Source: Enterococcus sp. BWB1-3
GTDB taxonomy: Bacteria; Bacillota; Bacilli; Lactobacillales; Enterococcaceae
Assembly (NCBI RefSeq): GCF_016745275.1
Contig: NZ_JADOEP010000014.1
Span: 1-64,000 of the forward strand
Length of the DNA: 64,000 bases
Direction: 5' to 3'
In this document: piece after piece, positions 25,656 to 33,312 of the stretch
Position numbering within the stretch: position 1 is the first letter of the stretch
How the letters are laid out: the number at the start of each line of letters is the position of its first letter
Notes under the pieces: model-generated
Told to the model about the DNA's origin: nothing
What the model saw: the letters and a program-made list of their open reading frames with translations, nothing else
The model's database searches: none
Made by a program: the position numbers and the translations under genes

Positions 25656-26260
25656 AGACTATGACATACTAATGTCATAGTCCCCTAACACCGAATAAAC
25701 AGCGTTCCAGTCTTTATATGATCTGAGCATTTGTAAGAAGCGTAGGAGTGAAATCCCTCCATACTTCGAGGATCGGAACGAAGTCCTTTAATTCTTAGTG
25801 GCTTTGCCATTTAGAAATTGATGAGATCGAAACGAAGTGAAGTGTAGTATAGTGAGAATCGTAGACGCAGAAAAACAGATACCGCGTATTGGCGTAGTGT
25901 TTTGTCTCGAGAATCGTTGGACTCATAGAGACAGCAGTTCTTCTACGCTCCGCAGCATACAGTTCTACTACATCAAGTGAGCTGGTTTCATTCAAGAAAT
26001 ACTTATCGAAACTACGCATACCATTCTGCTAAAGTACGAATATAAGCAGAAGTGGCAAAGTAGAACTAGGATCTCGGAAATAAGCCGAATACTCTCAAAA
26101 ATATGGAAAGCTCCAAGTAGATATCAATCCGCAGCCTTATTGTCATAAATCACTACGATTGACTTGTCAGAGTAGATGCGTGTTACCTACCTGGTTCTTG
26201 AGGCAGAACACTTCTGCTCCAGTGATTACTCGTCGTATGGAGCAGAAGTGTCACAACCTC
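25656..26260 (+). repeat. Modular intergenic repeat, copy 2 (largest)
   Basis: It opens with the perfect hairpin GACTATGACAT-ACTA-ATGTCATAGTC (25657-25682), continues with an ACCGAATAAAC…GTTCC segment and ends TGTCACAACCTC. In the middle is one reversed copy of the 54-bp unit that is tandemly tripled at 41521-41682. It fills the whole gap between the IS5-like remnant and the secreted-protein gene; no gene is credible inside. Confidence 0.75.
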
Positions 26261-26305
26261 TATAGTATCAAGTTTTATTTGTGTGAATTTTTTAAATTTT
26301 GATTA

Positions 26306-27118
26306 TTAAAAAATATAAACTGGTGTAAATTTTGCTAATGATGTTTCTTTACTCGCACCATCTTCTTTAATATTTAGCGTATATTCTTGATTAGAAAACT
26401 TAGTATTTTGTGGAAAAACAAATAGTCGTTGCATAGGTGTAGGTAAAAAGGTGCTTCCCGCAATCTCTCCATTTTTATCTCGTAAAATAAATGTATACCC
26501 AGTTTTATATTTCTCGTTAATTCTAAACTCAAGCGAGTGTGTTTCAGTTGTTAGTCTATTACTACTTTGTAATAATTTATCTCCAGAGGGTACATCTTCA
26601 AAAACATCTTTAAAGCCATTTAGTTGTAGGATATTACTTACCTTTCCGATGGCCCCCGTTTTCAAAAGCTCTCCACTATATGATTCTGGATTGAGTAGGG
26701 TATCTTTAAAAAAGTTATTTTGAATAGCAATTTCTTCATAAAATGAACCATCGTATGCTACTTGTCTGATAACTACAGAGTTTATTATTGATTCTCTTTC
26801 TTCTTCAGTAGGATACTGTTCAAAGAATTTATCTATATTAATATCAAAAGCTACTACTTTCCCTGACTCAATCACCTTTAATGCTTGAATATTTAGTAAA
26901 GCAACAAATGTATCCTTAGTGTCTACAGCTTTGTTTAAAGTTACTCTTAAAACATTATAGCTAGATAAAAATGCATCTTCCACTTGTAATGTAGAGTCAC
27001 TCTTTTGTGATATTTCAATATTTTGAGAATCTGCAAAAACTTGTTCACTTGTAGTTACTCCTGCTAAAGTTGCAATAGTCAATGCTGTTATTGTCGTTAA
27101 TAAATATTTTTGTTTCAT
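26306..27118 (-). CDS. Secreted protein of unknown function
   Basis: The 270-aa product begins with a clear Sec signal peptide: MKQKY, a hydrophobic core and a probable cut after VFA at residue 29. The mature part of about 240 residues is mostly hydrophilic, rich in Asn, Ser and Glu, with no Cys and no sorting motif, so it should be released. The start at 27118 follows GGAGGAAAAG; the frame open to 27169 lacks a site. The segment VEDAFLSSYNVLRVTLNKAVDTKDTF resembles an immunoglobulin-like or surface-layer type strand pattern, but I cannot assign a family. Low GC and position near an Mga-like gene and IS remnants suggest acquisition. Confidence 0.65.
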   Translation of the reverse strand: MKQKYLLTTITALTIATLAGVTTSEQVFADSQNIEISQKSDSTLQVEDAFLSSYNVLRVTLNKAVDTKDTFVALLNIQALKVIESGKVVAFDINIDKFFEQYPTEEERESIINSVVIRQVAYDGSFYEEIAIQNNFFKDTLLNPESYSGELLKTGAIGKVSNILQLNGFKDVFEDVPSGDKLLQSSNRLTTETHSLEFRINEKYKTGYTFILRDKNGEIAGSTFLPTPMQRLFVFPQNTKFSNQEYTLNIKEDGASKETSLAKFTPVYIF

Positions 27119-27449
27119 CTTTTCCTCCAAATTTTCTGATTTCTGATTAATGATGATTAATTTCCACACTAGTCCACAAAATAAATTATGTATTTCAGAC
27201 CAGAATTAGATCATTCATTAGCTATAGAATACGATATCCTTTCTAATTAGGTCAGGTCATATTTCAATTTCAAAAATTAAAATTGACCGCAAGCGTATAC
27301 TTTAGTATCCACGCACCTAGAGAGTATCGACATAAACCTAGATTAAAAATTAAGCATAGAAAAAATGGTGTAAATGTCAGGTAGCAAAGCACCCAGACGA
27401 CGAATAGCCCGATTGCTATACTAACAATTGAGCGAAGGTTGTCTGCTAG

Positions 27450-27640
27450 TTATTTGTATTTTTCTTGAATGATTGTTGACCATAGAAGATAGTCATCTAA
27501 CATTTCCAAACAAAGAACCGGTAGATTAGGCAGTTCCTCCAATAAGTAAGTGAGGTAGTGGCTCCCATTTAATCCATCCAGCTCCGCAATTTTCAGTACA
27601 CTTAAGATATGGCTCGAAGTTGTGCCTCCTCCAAACTGTT
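27450..27640 (-). pseudogene. IS66-family transposase C-terminus
   Basis: The minus strand reads …SSHILSVLKIAELDGLNGSHYLTYLLEELPNLPVLCLEMLDDYLLWS… to TAA at 27450, the usual C-terminal domain of IS66 TnpC (pattern AxxNGLNxxxYLxYLLExLPN). Everything upstream is absent. The rest of 27171-27449 holds nothing I recognise. Confidence 0.65.
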
Positions 27641-27695
27641 TGAAAAAAAATAATTTTTTCTCCCCATTATGAGCTCTTTCACCAAACGTCCATCC

Positions 27696-27852
27696 CCAAC
27701 TGGAGTCAAACTAGCTGTAAAAATTATAGAAATAGCTAGTTTGACTCCAGTTTCTTTTAAAGCTGCTCCTTCTTGTCATTGAAACATATACGTTAACATT
27801 TTCTATCTTTGAACTTCATTTATAAATGATCTTTTATTATAATTTGGTCAGA
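27696..27852. repeat. Dispersed intergenic repeat, copy C
   Basis: This is the most complete copy. It opens with a perfect 17-bp inverted repeat (CTGGAGTCAAACTAGCT and its complement, 27700-27750), followed by the conserved body ending AATTTGGTCAG. A spacer differs by a 7-bp ATTATAA deletion relative to A and B. Confidence 0.75.
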
Positions 27853-27992
27853 TCACTAGTGACTTAATATAATAGATATAAGTAAAAACAGACAGATGAT
27901 AAATATACTCTCTAGTATATCAGCACTTGGGTTGCTGTTCCGGACAATATTTTTGAGCTGGCCAGTTTAGTTAAGAAAAAAATTGAATTTTA

Positions 27993-28021
27993 TGAAACCT
28001 TTTTAAAGAAAAGACTGTCTA
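27993..28021 (+). promoter_or_regulatory. ECF-type promoter before its own sigma gene
   Basis: TGAAACCTTTT (from 27993) and TGTCTA (28016-28021), 17 bp apart, match the TGAAAC…CGTC form used by ECF sigma factors such as SigV and SigW. It lies 30 bp before the sigma gene and implies positive autoregulation. Confidence 0.65.
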
Positions 28022-28050
28022 ATAGATATAAGGTAGAAAGTAGGAGATGT

Positions 28051-28569
28051 ATGGAGAAAGAGTTGCAAATAAGGTTGGTAAAACAGGCTAAAATTGGGGA
28101 TGCCGAGGCATTTGTAAAGCTATGCGGGGCTTACCAAACGGTGTTGTATAATTCCGCCTACAAACTATTGGCAGACAATGAGGATGTGGCCGATTGTCTG
28201 CAGGAAACAGAAATTCGCGCATGGAAAAAAATAACTAATCTAAAAAATGAAGCAGCATTTAATTCTTGGATATTTAGGATCATGGTAAATATTGCCAAAG
28301 GAATCTTGAAAAGACGGGTTGAATCCGTTGAGTTTGAAGAAAGACATATGACTAGAGAAGAAGACAGTTATGGAACTTCTGATCTTGAACAAGGATTAAA
28401 TAGATTGTCGGAGAAATACAAAATTCCACTCATTTTACATTATTATGCAGGATTTAGTATCAAAGAAATTGCTGTTCAGGAAAGGATATCTGCAAATACA
28501 GTGAAAACCAGACTGGCACGCGGAAGAGTCAAATTGAAAGCCTTATTGGAGGAGAACGGTCATGGATAA
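28051..28569 (+). CDS. ECF-family RNA polymerase sigma factor
   Basis: The 172-aa sigma factor has region 2 (VLYNSAYKLLADNEDVADCLQETEIRAWKKI, ~residues 33-63) and region 4 with its helix-turn-helix (SEKYKIPLILHYYAGFSIKEIA…ANTVKTRLARGRVKLK). Regions 1.1 and 3 are absent, which defines the extracytoplasmic-function class. RBS AGTAGGAGATGT precedes ATG 28051. The stop overlaps the anti-sigma gene by 8 bp. It would direct polymerase to a small regulon, probably for envelope stress, and to its own promoter at 27993-28021. Confidence 0.88.
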   Translation: MEKELQIRLVKQAKIGDAEAFVKLCGAYQTVLYNSAYKLLADNEDVADCLQETEIRAWKKITNLKNEAAFNSWIFRIMVNIAKGILKRRVESVEFEERHMTREEDSYGTSDLEQGLNRLSEKYKIPLILHYYAGFSIKEIAVQERISANTVKTRLARGRVKLKALLEENGHG

Positions 28570-29650
28570 AAAGACGATCGACAGGATTAAAAACGAAAAA
28601 GAAATTCCTGCTGAAGTAATGGAAAAACTGCTTCTCAATCGGAAGCTGATTTTGACAAACCAAATCAGTCAGGAAAAAGCTGTTAAAGTGAGCCGCAGGA
28701 AAAAAGTGATGTTTATTTTGGCAGCGGTAGCCATTGTTTTTCTGCTTGTAATGATTAAGACGCCGGTGGGTACAGCACTTGAAAAGATGTTTGGCATCAG
28801 CCGGGATTCAGGGGTTGGAACAGTGGAAAGTCATGGTATTCCGAATAAGCTTGACTTGACAAGTATCCAAAATGGACGTGAAATTAAGCTGACTAAATTT
28901 GTCGCAACGAAGAAAAAACTTGCTTTCGATTATCAATTCAAGCTGAATGATGAGAAACTGAGAACTTTGCTGGAAAAAGAAATTGCAGCAGGTTCAAATT
29001 ATCAGGATATTTTACTTGGACTTTTTGCTGAAGGGAACATGGAGGATTTATTTAGGGGTGTACTATCTTATTCGACCTTTCGTATTGAAGGGGATATGTT
29101 TTACGGGTCTGTTATAGCTATTTTTGATAAGGAGAAAATACCGGAAAATGCTAAATTAACCCTGCATATTTATCGGTTGCATTGGCAGGATTGGGATGAA
29201 TATGAAGCTGTCAAGGCTGAAGCGATTAAAAAGGCATACAGCTCTTTCAGTGTTGAAACAGCCTTAGTGTATGAAGGCGATTGGAGCTTCAACGTTGAAT
29301 ATGAGCCGCTGACTCAAACCGCTGAACCACAAGTTCTTCAGGCTGATAATGTTCATGAGATTAAAGCAAAAAGTGATGCGCTGCAGACCACTGTTTCTTT
29401 TAACATCCCTACAGAAGGAGATTCAGGCGACTTTCAATTTTATGATGTAATTATTTATAAAAACGACGTTAAGAATGAGGCGCAGTCAAGCTTTAGTTAC
29501 GAAAATAAAAATGGTAATACTGCATTTGATTTTTCTTTTGATTTGAGTGCACTGGATAACACCTCTGTTTACAAAATTCAAGTCAATGAAGTTGACGAAA
29601 TGGGGAATATAGTAAAAGAATTAGGCAGCTTTGAGCTGCAAAATAAATAA
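28562..29650 (+). CDS. Membrane anti-sigma factor, DUF4179 type
   Basis: The 362-aa protein has a short cytoplasmic N-terminus (residues 1-47) expected to hold the sigma factor, one membrane helix (VMFILAAVAIVFLLVMI, ~49-65) and a large outside domain starting with TPVGTALEKMFG, which fits DUF4179 anti-sigma proteins. Release of the sigma factor would follow signal-dependent proteolysis of this protein. Overlap with the sigma gene ensures stoichiometry. It is not RsiV-like by eye (no lysozyme-binding DUF3298 features noticed), so the signal may differ from lysozyme. Confidence 0.75.
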   Translation: MDKKTIDRIKNEKEIPAEVMEKLLLNRKLILTNQISQEKAVKVSRRKKVMFILAAVAIVFLLVMIKTPVGTALEKMFGISRDSGVGTVESHGIPNKLDLTSIQNGREIKLTKFVATKKKLAFDYQFKLNDEKLRTLLEKEIAAGSNYQDILLGLFAEGNMEDLFRGVLSYSTFRIEGDMFYGSVIAIFDKEKIPENAKLTLHIYRLHWQDWDEYEAVKAEAIKKAYSSFSVETALVYEGDWSFNVEYEPLTQTAEPQVLQADNVHEIKAKSDALQTTVSFNIPTEGDSGDFQFYDVIIYKNDVKNEAQSSFSYENKNGNTAFDFSFDLSALDNTSVYKIQVNEVDEMGNIVKELGSFELQNK

Positions 29651-29779
29651 GTGAAATGCGTATAGAAAATAAGAAGAGAGAGTTTTATACGCAGGTTCTG
29701 TGACCTAATGATTGGTACAAAATAAGTAGAACGATCTAGTTTGTCCCTCAAGGTTAACTTGGAGAAGAACCTCAATAAG

Positions 29780-29849
29780 CGATCGACCTACACGCCCTTC
29801 TGTCCTCTTTAGTATGACAGGAAATAGCGTGTAGGTCGATCGTTTTTTT
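29780..29849 (+). terminator. Terminator with 16-bp outer stem
   Basis: CGATCGACCTACACGC pairs perfectly with GCGTGTAGGTCGATCG, enclosing an inner CTGTC / GACAG pair, followed by seven Ts. It ends the sigma/anti-sigma operon. Confidence 0.85.
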
Positions 29850-29877
29850 CTTTTCATTCTGTTTGGTGCGGGTGGAT

Positions 29878-29912
29878 AGCCCTCATGAGTGTTTGTCCCA
29901 ACCTCTTTTTTA
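29878..29912. repeat. Half copy of the 22.5-kb terminator
   Basis: GCCCTCATGAGTGTTTGTCC…CTCTTTTTT repeats the right arm and T-run of the terminator at 22473-22548; the left arm is lost, so it cannot fold. Confidence 0.55.
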
Positions 29913-30047
29913 GTGGTTACTTTCACAGCTGTGGTTTGCGTATGGTTTGAAAGTAAAAAAATCTTTGGTGATACAAAACAGTTCCCTGAAAATGAGGCAC
30001 TTATCAAAAGAGGAATGCGTTTACAAGGTTGTTTGAATATGTTAATA

Positions 30048-30069
30048 TTTACTTGTTCGAACAAGTAAA
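30048..30069. promoter_or_regulatory. Perfect 22-bp palindromic operator candidate
   Basis: The core ACTTGTTCGAACAAGT is extended by TTT/AAA on the sides, a perfect dyad. TTACTT…TATATT with a 16-bp gap could be an overlapping promoter. It stands before the membrane protein/EIIC operon. The GntR protein at 32266 is the likely binder. No second copy is in the window. Confidence 0.6.
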
Positions 30070-30158
30070 CTATATTGTGGATCACTCAATAGGAAGCGGT
30101 GATAAATAATTTTTTTGGACAGATCACATTCTTTAAATTTGGTGTGAAGAATAAGTGA

Positions 30159-30662
30159 ATGGTGGTGGAAGTAATCATAATTAAGGAAGAGTTGAATAGG
30201 CAAACTAAGTTAAGAAGTATTTACTTCAATCGATATCTCCTATTTCGTTATGCTACAGCAATGTTTTTCTTTATCAATTTATATTGGGGTGTATTAAGTT
30301 TTTCTGTTCCAAACATTTGGACGGCAGTGCCAATAGGGCTGCTTATAATTGATATCGCTATCATCATTGAACAAACCGCAAAATACTGGAATCCTTCCAA
30401 ACGTTTGCTGTTTACGAAAGCAGGGTATGCCGTGCAGATTAGCAGTAATTTAGTGGGAATTATGCTGATTTTTCTGGGGCAACAGCAGCAGCTTTTTCCA
30501 TTTATCAATGAGAGTGGTCGTGGATTGTTGCTTATATGTCTGATTATTGGGTGTCTTGCAGGAATCGTTGTCGAATGGAAGGTTTGGCAAATTGAACAGG
30601 ACAAGGATTCCTATTTAGAACATATGAAAATTTTTGAGGATAGTTTAGAAAAGGAAAGGTGA
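30159..30662 (+). CDS. Small membrane protein linked to an orphan EIIC
   Basis: The 167-aa product has four predicted membrane helices (around residues 30-52, 55-72, 92-108 and 122-140), a basic N-terminus (RQTKLRSIYFNRYLLFR) and an acidic cytoplasmic tail (EHMKIFEDSLEKER). I do not recognise a family. ATG 30159 lacks a good site (GTGAATG context); TTG 30192 after AAGGAAGAG is an alternative start that would remove eleven residues. Its stop overlaps or abuts the EIIC start, so the two are translationally coupled and the protein may be an accessory of that permease. Confidence 0.6.
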   Translation: MVVEVIIIKEELNRQTKLRSIYFNRYLLFRYATAMFFFINLYWGVLSFSVPNIWTAVPIGLLIIDIAIIIEQTAKYWNPSKRLLFTKAGYAVQISSNLVGIMLIFLGQQQQLFPFINESGRGLLLICLIIGCLAGIVVEWKVWQIEQDKDSYLEHMKIFEDSLEKER

Positions 30663-30667
30663 TAAAA

Positions 30668-32029
30668 ATGGATTCAGATAACAAATTATTTAAGTTTTTG
30701 AACAATTATTTAATGGGACCGATGGGAAAAATTTCCCAGCTTAGAATTGTTCGGGGGGTTATGGCTGCAGGGATGGCCTCTATTCCATTTACGATTGTCG
30801 GCTCAATGTTTCTGATTATTGCTGTTTTACCGCAAAGCTTTCCGGCATTAGAGGGGATCTGGGAAGCTTCGTTCAATCGGGTTCAAAGCTTATACATGCT
30901 GGCAAATATGGCGACAATGGGAATTTTGGCTCTTTATTTTTGTATTGTTTTTGGCTACGAATATTCAAAAATTCAGGCTCAGGAAGAGAAAATCAATTTG
31001 AATCCATTGAACGGAGCTTTGCTGTCTATGATGGCATTCTTTATGTGTTTGCCGGAGCTGATTTTTGATGGCGGAGTTGCCGTATTGGTCAGTGTGATTA
31101 CAGAGGATCAAAAAATTATTGATGGCTGGGAAATGTCCGGTGGTGTTACACGTCTGGGAACAACAGGAATTTTTACAGCAATTATTATGTCCATTATTGC
31201 AGTGAAGCTGTATACGTTGTGCGTGAAACGCAAGTGGGTCATCAAAATGCCGGAAACTGTTCCAACCGGGGTTTCAACTTCTTTTACTGCTCTTATTCCA
31301 ACTATCTTGATTGCACTGACAGTTATTGTTATTAATGGCGTATTAATCGCTTTGGGAACAGATATCTTTAAGATGATTGCCATTCCATTCGGGTTTGTTA
31401 CTAATTTAGCGAATACCTGGGTGGGGTTGCTGGTTATTTACTTCTTAATGCACGCGCTTTGGATCGTTGGTATTCATGGGGCAACGATAGTTACCTCATT
31501 TTTGACACCTATAGTTCTATCCAACATGGTTCAAAATCAAAATGGAGCAAATCTACCATTTGCAGGTGAGTTTAATAACAGTTTTGTTACGATTGGCGGT
31601 TCTGGTGCAACACTGGGGATGGTTGTTTTTATCACATTCTTTGCAAGATCAGCACAGCTAAGTGCTCTGGGAAAGGCAGCAGTGATTCCGTCACTCTTTA
31701 ATATTAATGAACCGATTTTATTTGGGATGCCGGTTGTCTATAATCCTTATACAGCTATTCCTTTTTTCCTGGCTCCAATGAGTTCAATGTCCGTTGCTTA
31801 CTTTGCCATCAAATTTGGGCTGGTTAACCCGCCAATTGCGCAGGTTGCCTGGCCGACACCACTTGGTTTGTCAGGATTTATTGGGTCAGGCGGTGACTGG
31901 AGGGCATTCGTGCTGGCAGTTGTCTGTGTGGGGACAGCATTTTTGATCTGGTTCCCGTTCATCAAGTTTTATGATGGGAAATTGTATCAGGAGGAGCAGG
32001 CAAAAGCTGCAGTAAACGAAATGAATTAG
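30668..32029 (+). CDS. PTS lactose/cellobiose-family EIIC, orphan
   Basis: The 453-aa permease subunit has the EIIC_Lac fold: LRIVRGVMAAGMASIPFTIVGSMF near the N-terminus, the HALWIVGIHGAT segment (~residues 260-271) and LFNINEPILFGMPVVYNP (~345-362), which shapes the sugar site. The ATG at 30668 after AAAGGTGAT is preferred to GTG 30659, which overlaps its own site. No EIIA or EIIB gene is adjacent, so it must borrow these from another operon (for example 52271-54229) or act without phosphorylation. A GntR gene follows at 32266. Confidence 0.85.
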   Translation: MDSDNKLFKFLNNYLMGPMGKISQLRIVRGVMAAGMASIPFTIVGSMFLIIAVLPQSFPALEGIWEASFNRVQSLYMLANMATMGILALYFCIVFGYEYSKIQAQEEKINLNPLNGALLSMMAFFMCLPELIFDGGVAVLVSVITEDQKIIDGWEMSGGVTRLGTTGIFTAIIMSIIAVKLYTLCVKRKWVIKMPETVPTGVSTSFTALIPTILIALTVIVINGVLIALGTDIFKMIAIPFGFVTNLANTWVGLLVIYFLMHALWIVGIHGATIVTSFLTPIVLSNMVQNQNGANLPFAGEFNNSFVTIGGSGATLGMVVFITFFARSAQLSALGKAAVIPSLFNINEPILFGMPVVYNPYTAIPFFLAPMSSMSVAYFAIKFGLVNPPIAQVAWPTPLGLSGFIGSGGDWRAFVLAVVCVGTAFLIWFPFIKFYDGKLYQEEQAKAAVNEMN

Positions 32030-32045
32030 GAACTGCAGTTGTTAT

Positions 32046-32111
32046 TGTATTATGTAATGCAGTTTCGGCTGTATTACAGCAGATCAGGTATTATACCTGC
32101 GGGATAATACA
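32046..32111. promoter_or_regulatory. Nested inverted repeats between EIIC and GntR
   Basis: TGTATTAT…ATAATACA encloses TGTAATGCAG…CTGTATTACA and GGTATTATACC, a set of overlapping dyads. It may end the EIIC transcript or hold sites for the regulator. There is no strong T-run. Confidence 0.4.
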
Positions 32112-32265
32112 GAGCAATGAACAAAAGTATTAATAAAAAACAGAGAATTATTTTTTACTGAGTTGAGCGTGAAAAAGAGAAGTGAGAATGATAACTCCAG
32201 AGGATTGAGATATAATAATAAAGTGATAGTGACTAGTTACATTAATTAAAAAAGGAGTGTCAGTA

Positions 32266-33000
32266 ATGCAGCGTAAACATCCACTGGATATTAAAATGTT
32301 GGTTAAAGAAATGGTCAATGAAATCCAAAAGGGGACGCTTGCTGATGAGAGCGGCAAGCTGCCAAGCGAGTATACCTTGATGTCCCATTATAATGTCTCT
32401 CGTTATGCATTACGACAGGCTCTTGGACAGCTAGGTGACATGGGCTATATCTATCAGTCACATGGTATTGGTTCTTTTGTTCGTCCCAAACGTCGTGATA
32501 CCGTGATGAATCTGCAAAATGACACAGAATTAACAGAAGAGCTGGCACGTCCTGGTCGTGTAATTACAACAGTGGCAGCCTGCCAGTGTATAGTGAGTGC
32601 AGCTGATGCCGATTTTTTACCGGAGAACCATGATTTGCCTGCTGGAGAGCGATTAATAGAAATTAAGCGTCAGCGAACACTTGATGGAGAACCTTATTTG
32701 ATTGAGCAGTCGTATTATTTACAGTCAGTTGCTGAAGAAATTCCGGAAGAGTCGCTCTACGATTCTGTTTTTAAATATTTTGAACTGAAAAAAAATATCA
32801 AAGTAGGATTTATTGACAAAATCATCAGCAGTGAACCACTTTCTGACTGGGGAGCAAGCTTCTTTCAATTGCCTGCAGGAGCGCCGACACTGGTTGTGCG
32901 TGATGACAGTTTTTTAAGTTCAGGAAAACTTCTGGCCTTTTCAAAAATTTGCTATGACTATCGTAAAGCAGAGCTGTTTATGTTTAAGAAAAACTATTAA
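32266..33000 (+). CDS. GntR-family regulator, HutC/UTRA type
   Basis: The 244-aa regulator has a winged-helix part (residues ~10-75: LPSEYTLMSHYNVSRYALRQALGQLGDMGYIYQSHGIGSFV) and a UTRA domain of the TreR/BglR sort (RLIEIKRQRTLDGEPYLIEQSYY). ATG 32266 is chosen over GTG 32257 because AAGGAG lies 8 nt upstream. A near-palindrome GTGACTAGTTAC (32229-32240) lies just before it, perhaps for autoregulation. It probably controls the upstream orphan EIIC operon in response to a sugar phosphate. Confidence 0.83.
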   Translation: MQRKHPLDIKMLVKEMVNEIQKGTLADESGKLPSEYTLMSHYNVSRYALRQALGQLGDMGYIYQSHGIGSFVRPKRRDTVMNLQNDTELTEELARPGRVITTVAACQCIVSAADADFLPENHDLPAGERLIEIKRQRTLDGEPYLIEQSYYLQSVAEEIPEESLYDSVFKYFELKKNIKVGFIDKIISSEPLSDWGASFFQLPAGAPTLVVRDDSFLSSGKLLAFSKICYDYRKAELFMFKKNY

Positions 33001-33087
33001 TGGAGCTGAAAATAATTTTGTGAATCAGATATTTTGCTGAATAATCAAAAGCAGTAAATAAAGTTGTTGCAAATATTCCTCCTGTCT

Positions 33088-33240
33088 TATAAAATAAATA
33101 GACACACTCTTTAGGGGAGTAGCCGGCAAGAGTCATTGTGATAATATCAACAGTAAGTTAATCACTAAAGTGGTTTTCTGGTATTATATGAAACGGTGAG
33201 ACCTAAGATAAGTAGCTTCTACTTGTCTTGGGTCTTTTTT
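33088..33240 (+). promoter_or_regulatory. yybP-ykoY manganese riboswitch with terminator
   Basis: After a -10 TATAAA (33088-33093) the leader carries CTTTAGGGGAGTAGC (33109-33123) and ACGGTGAGACCTAAG (33193-33207). These are the two conserved halves of the yybP-ykoY aptamer, with P1 formed by CTTTAGG / CCTAAG. The 3' strand of P1 overlaps the first arm of a terminator (GACC…GGTC plus six Ts, to 33240). Metal binding would therefore block termination and switch the ATPase on. Confidence 0.85.
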
Positions 33241-33312
33241 AGTTGAAATTGCAGGCTTCAGACGATGCAGATTGCAGCAGTGTGGTCAAAAAACAAAATT
33301 TGGAGGATAAAC

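Noticed and set aside
25795-26019. 74-codon ORF on the minus strand
   Set aside because: It lies wholly inside a dispersed repeat whose other copies do not keep the frame.
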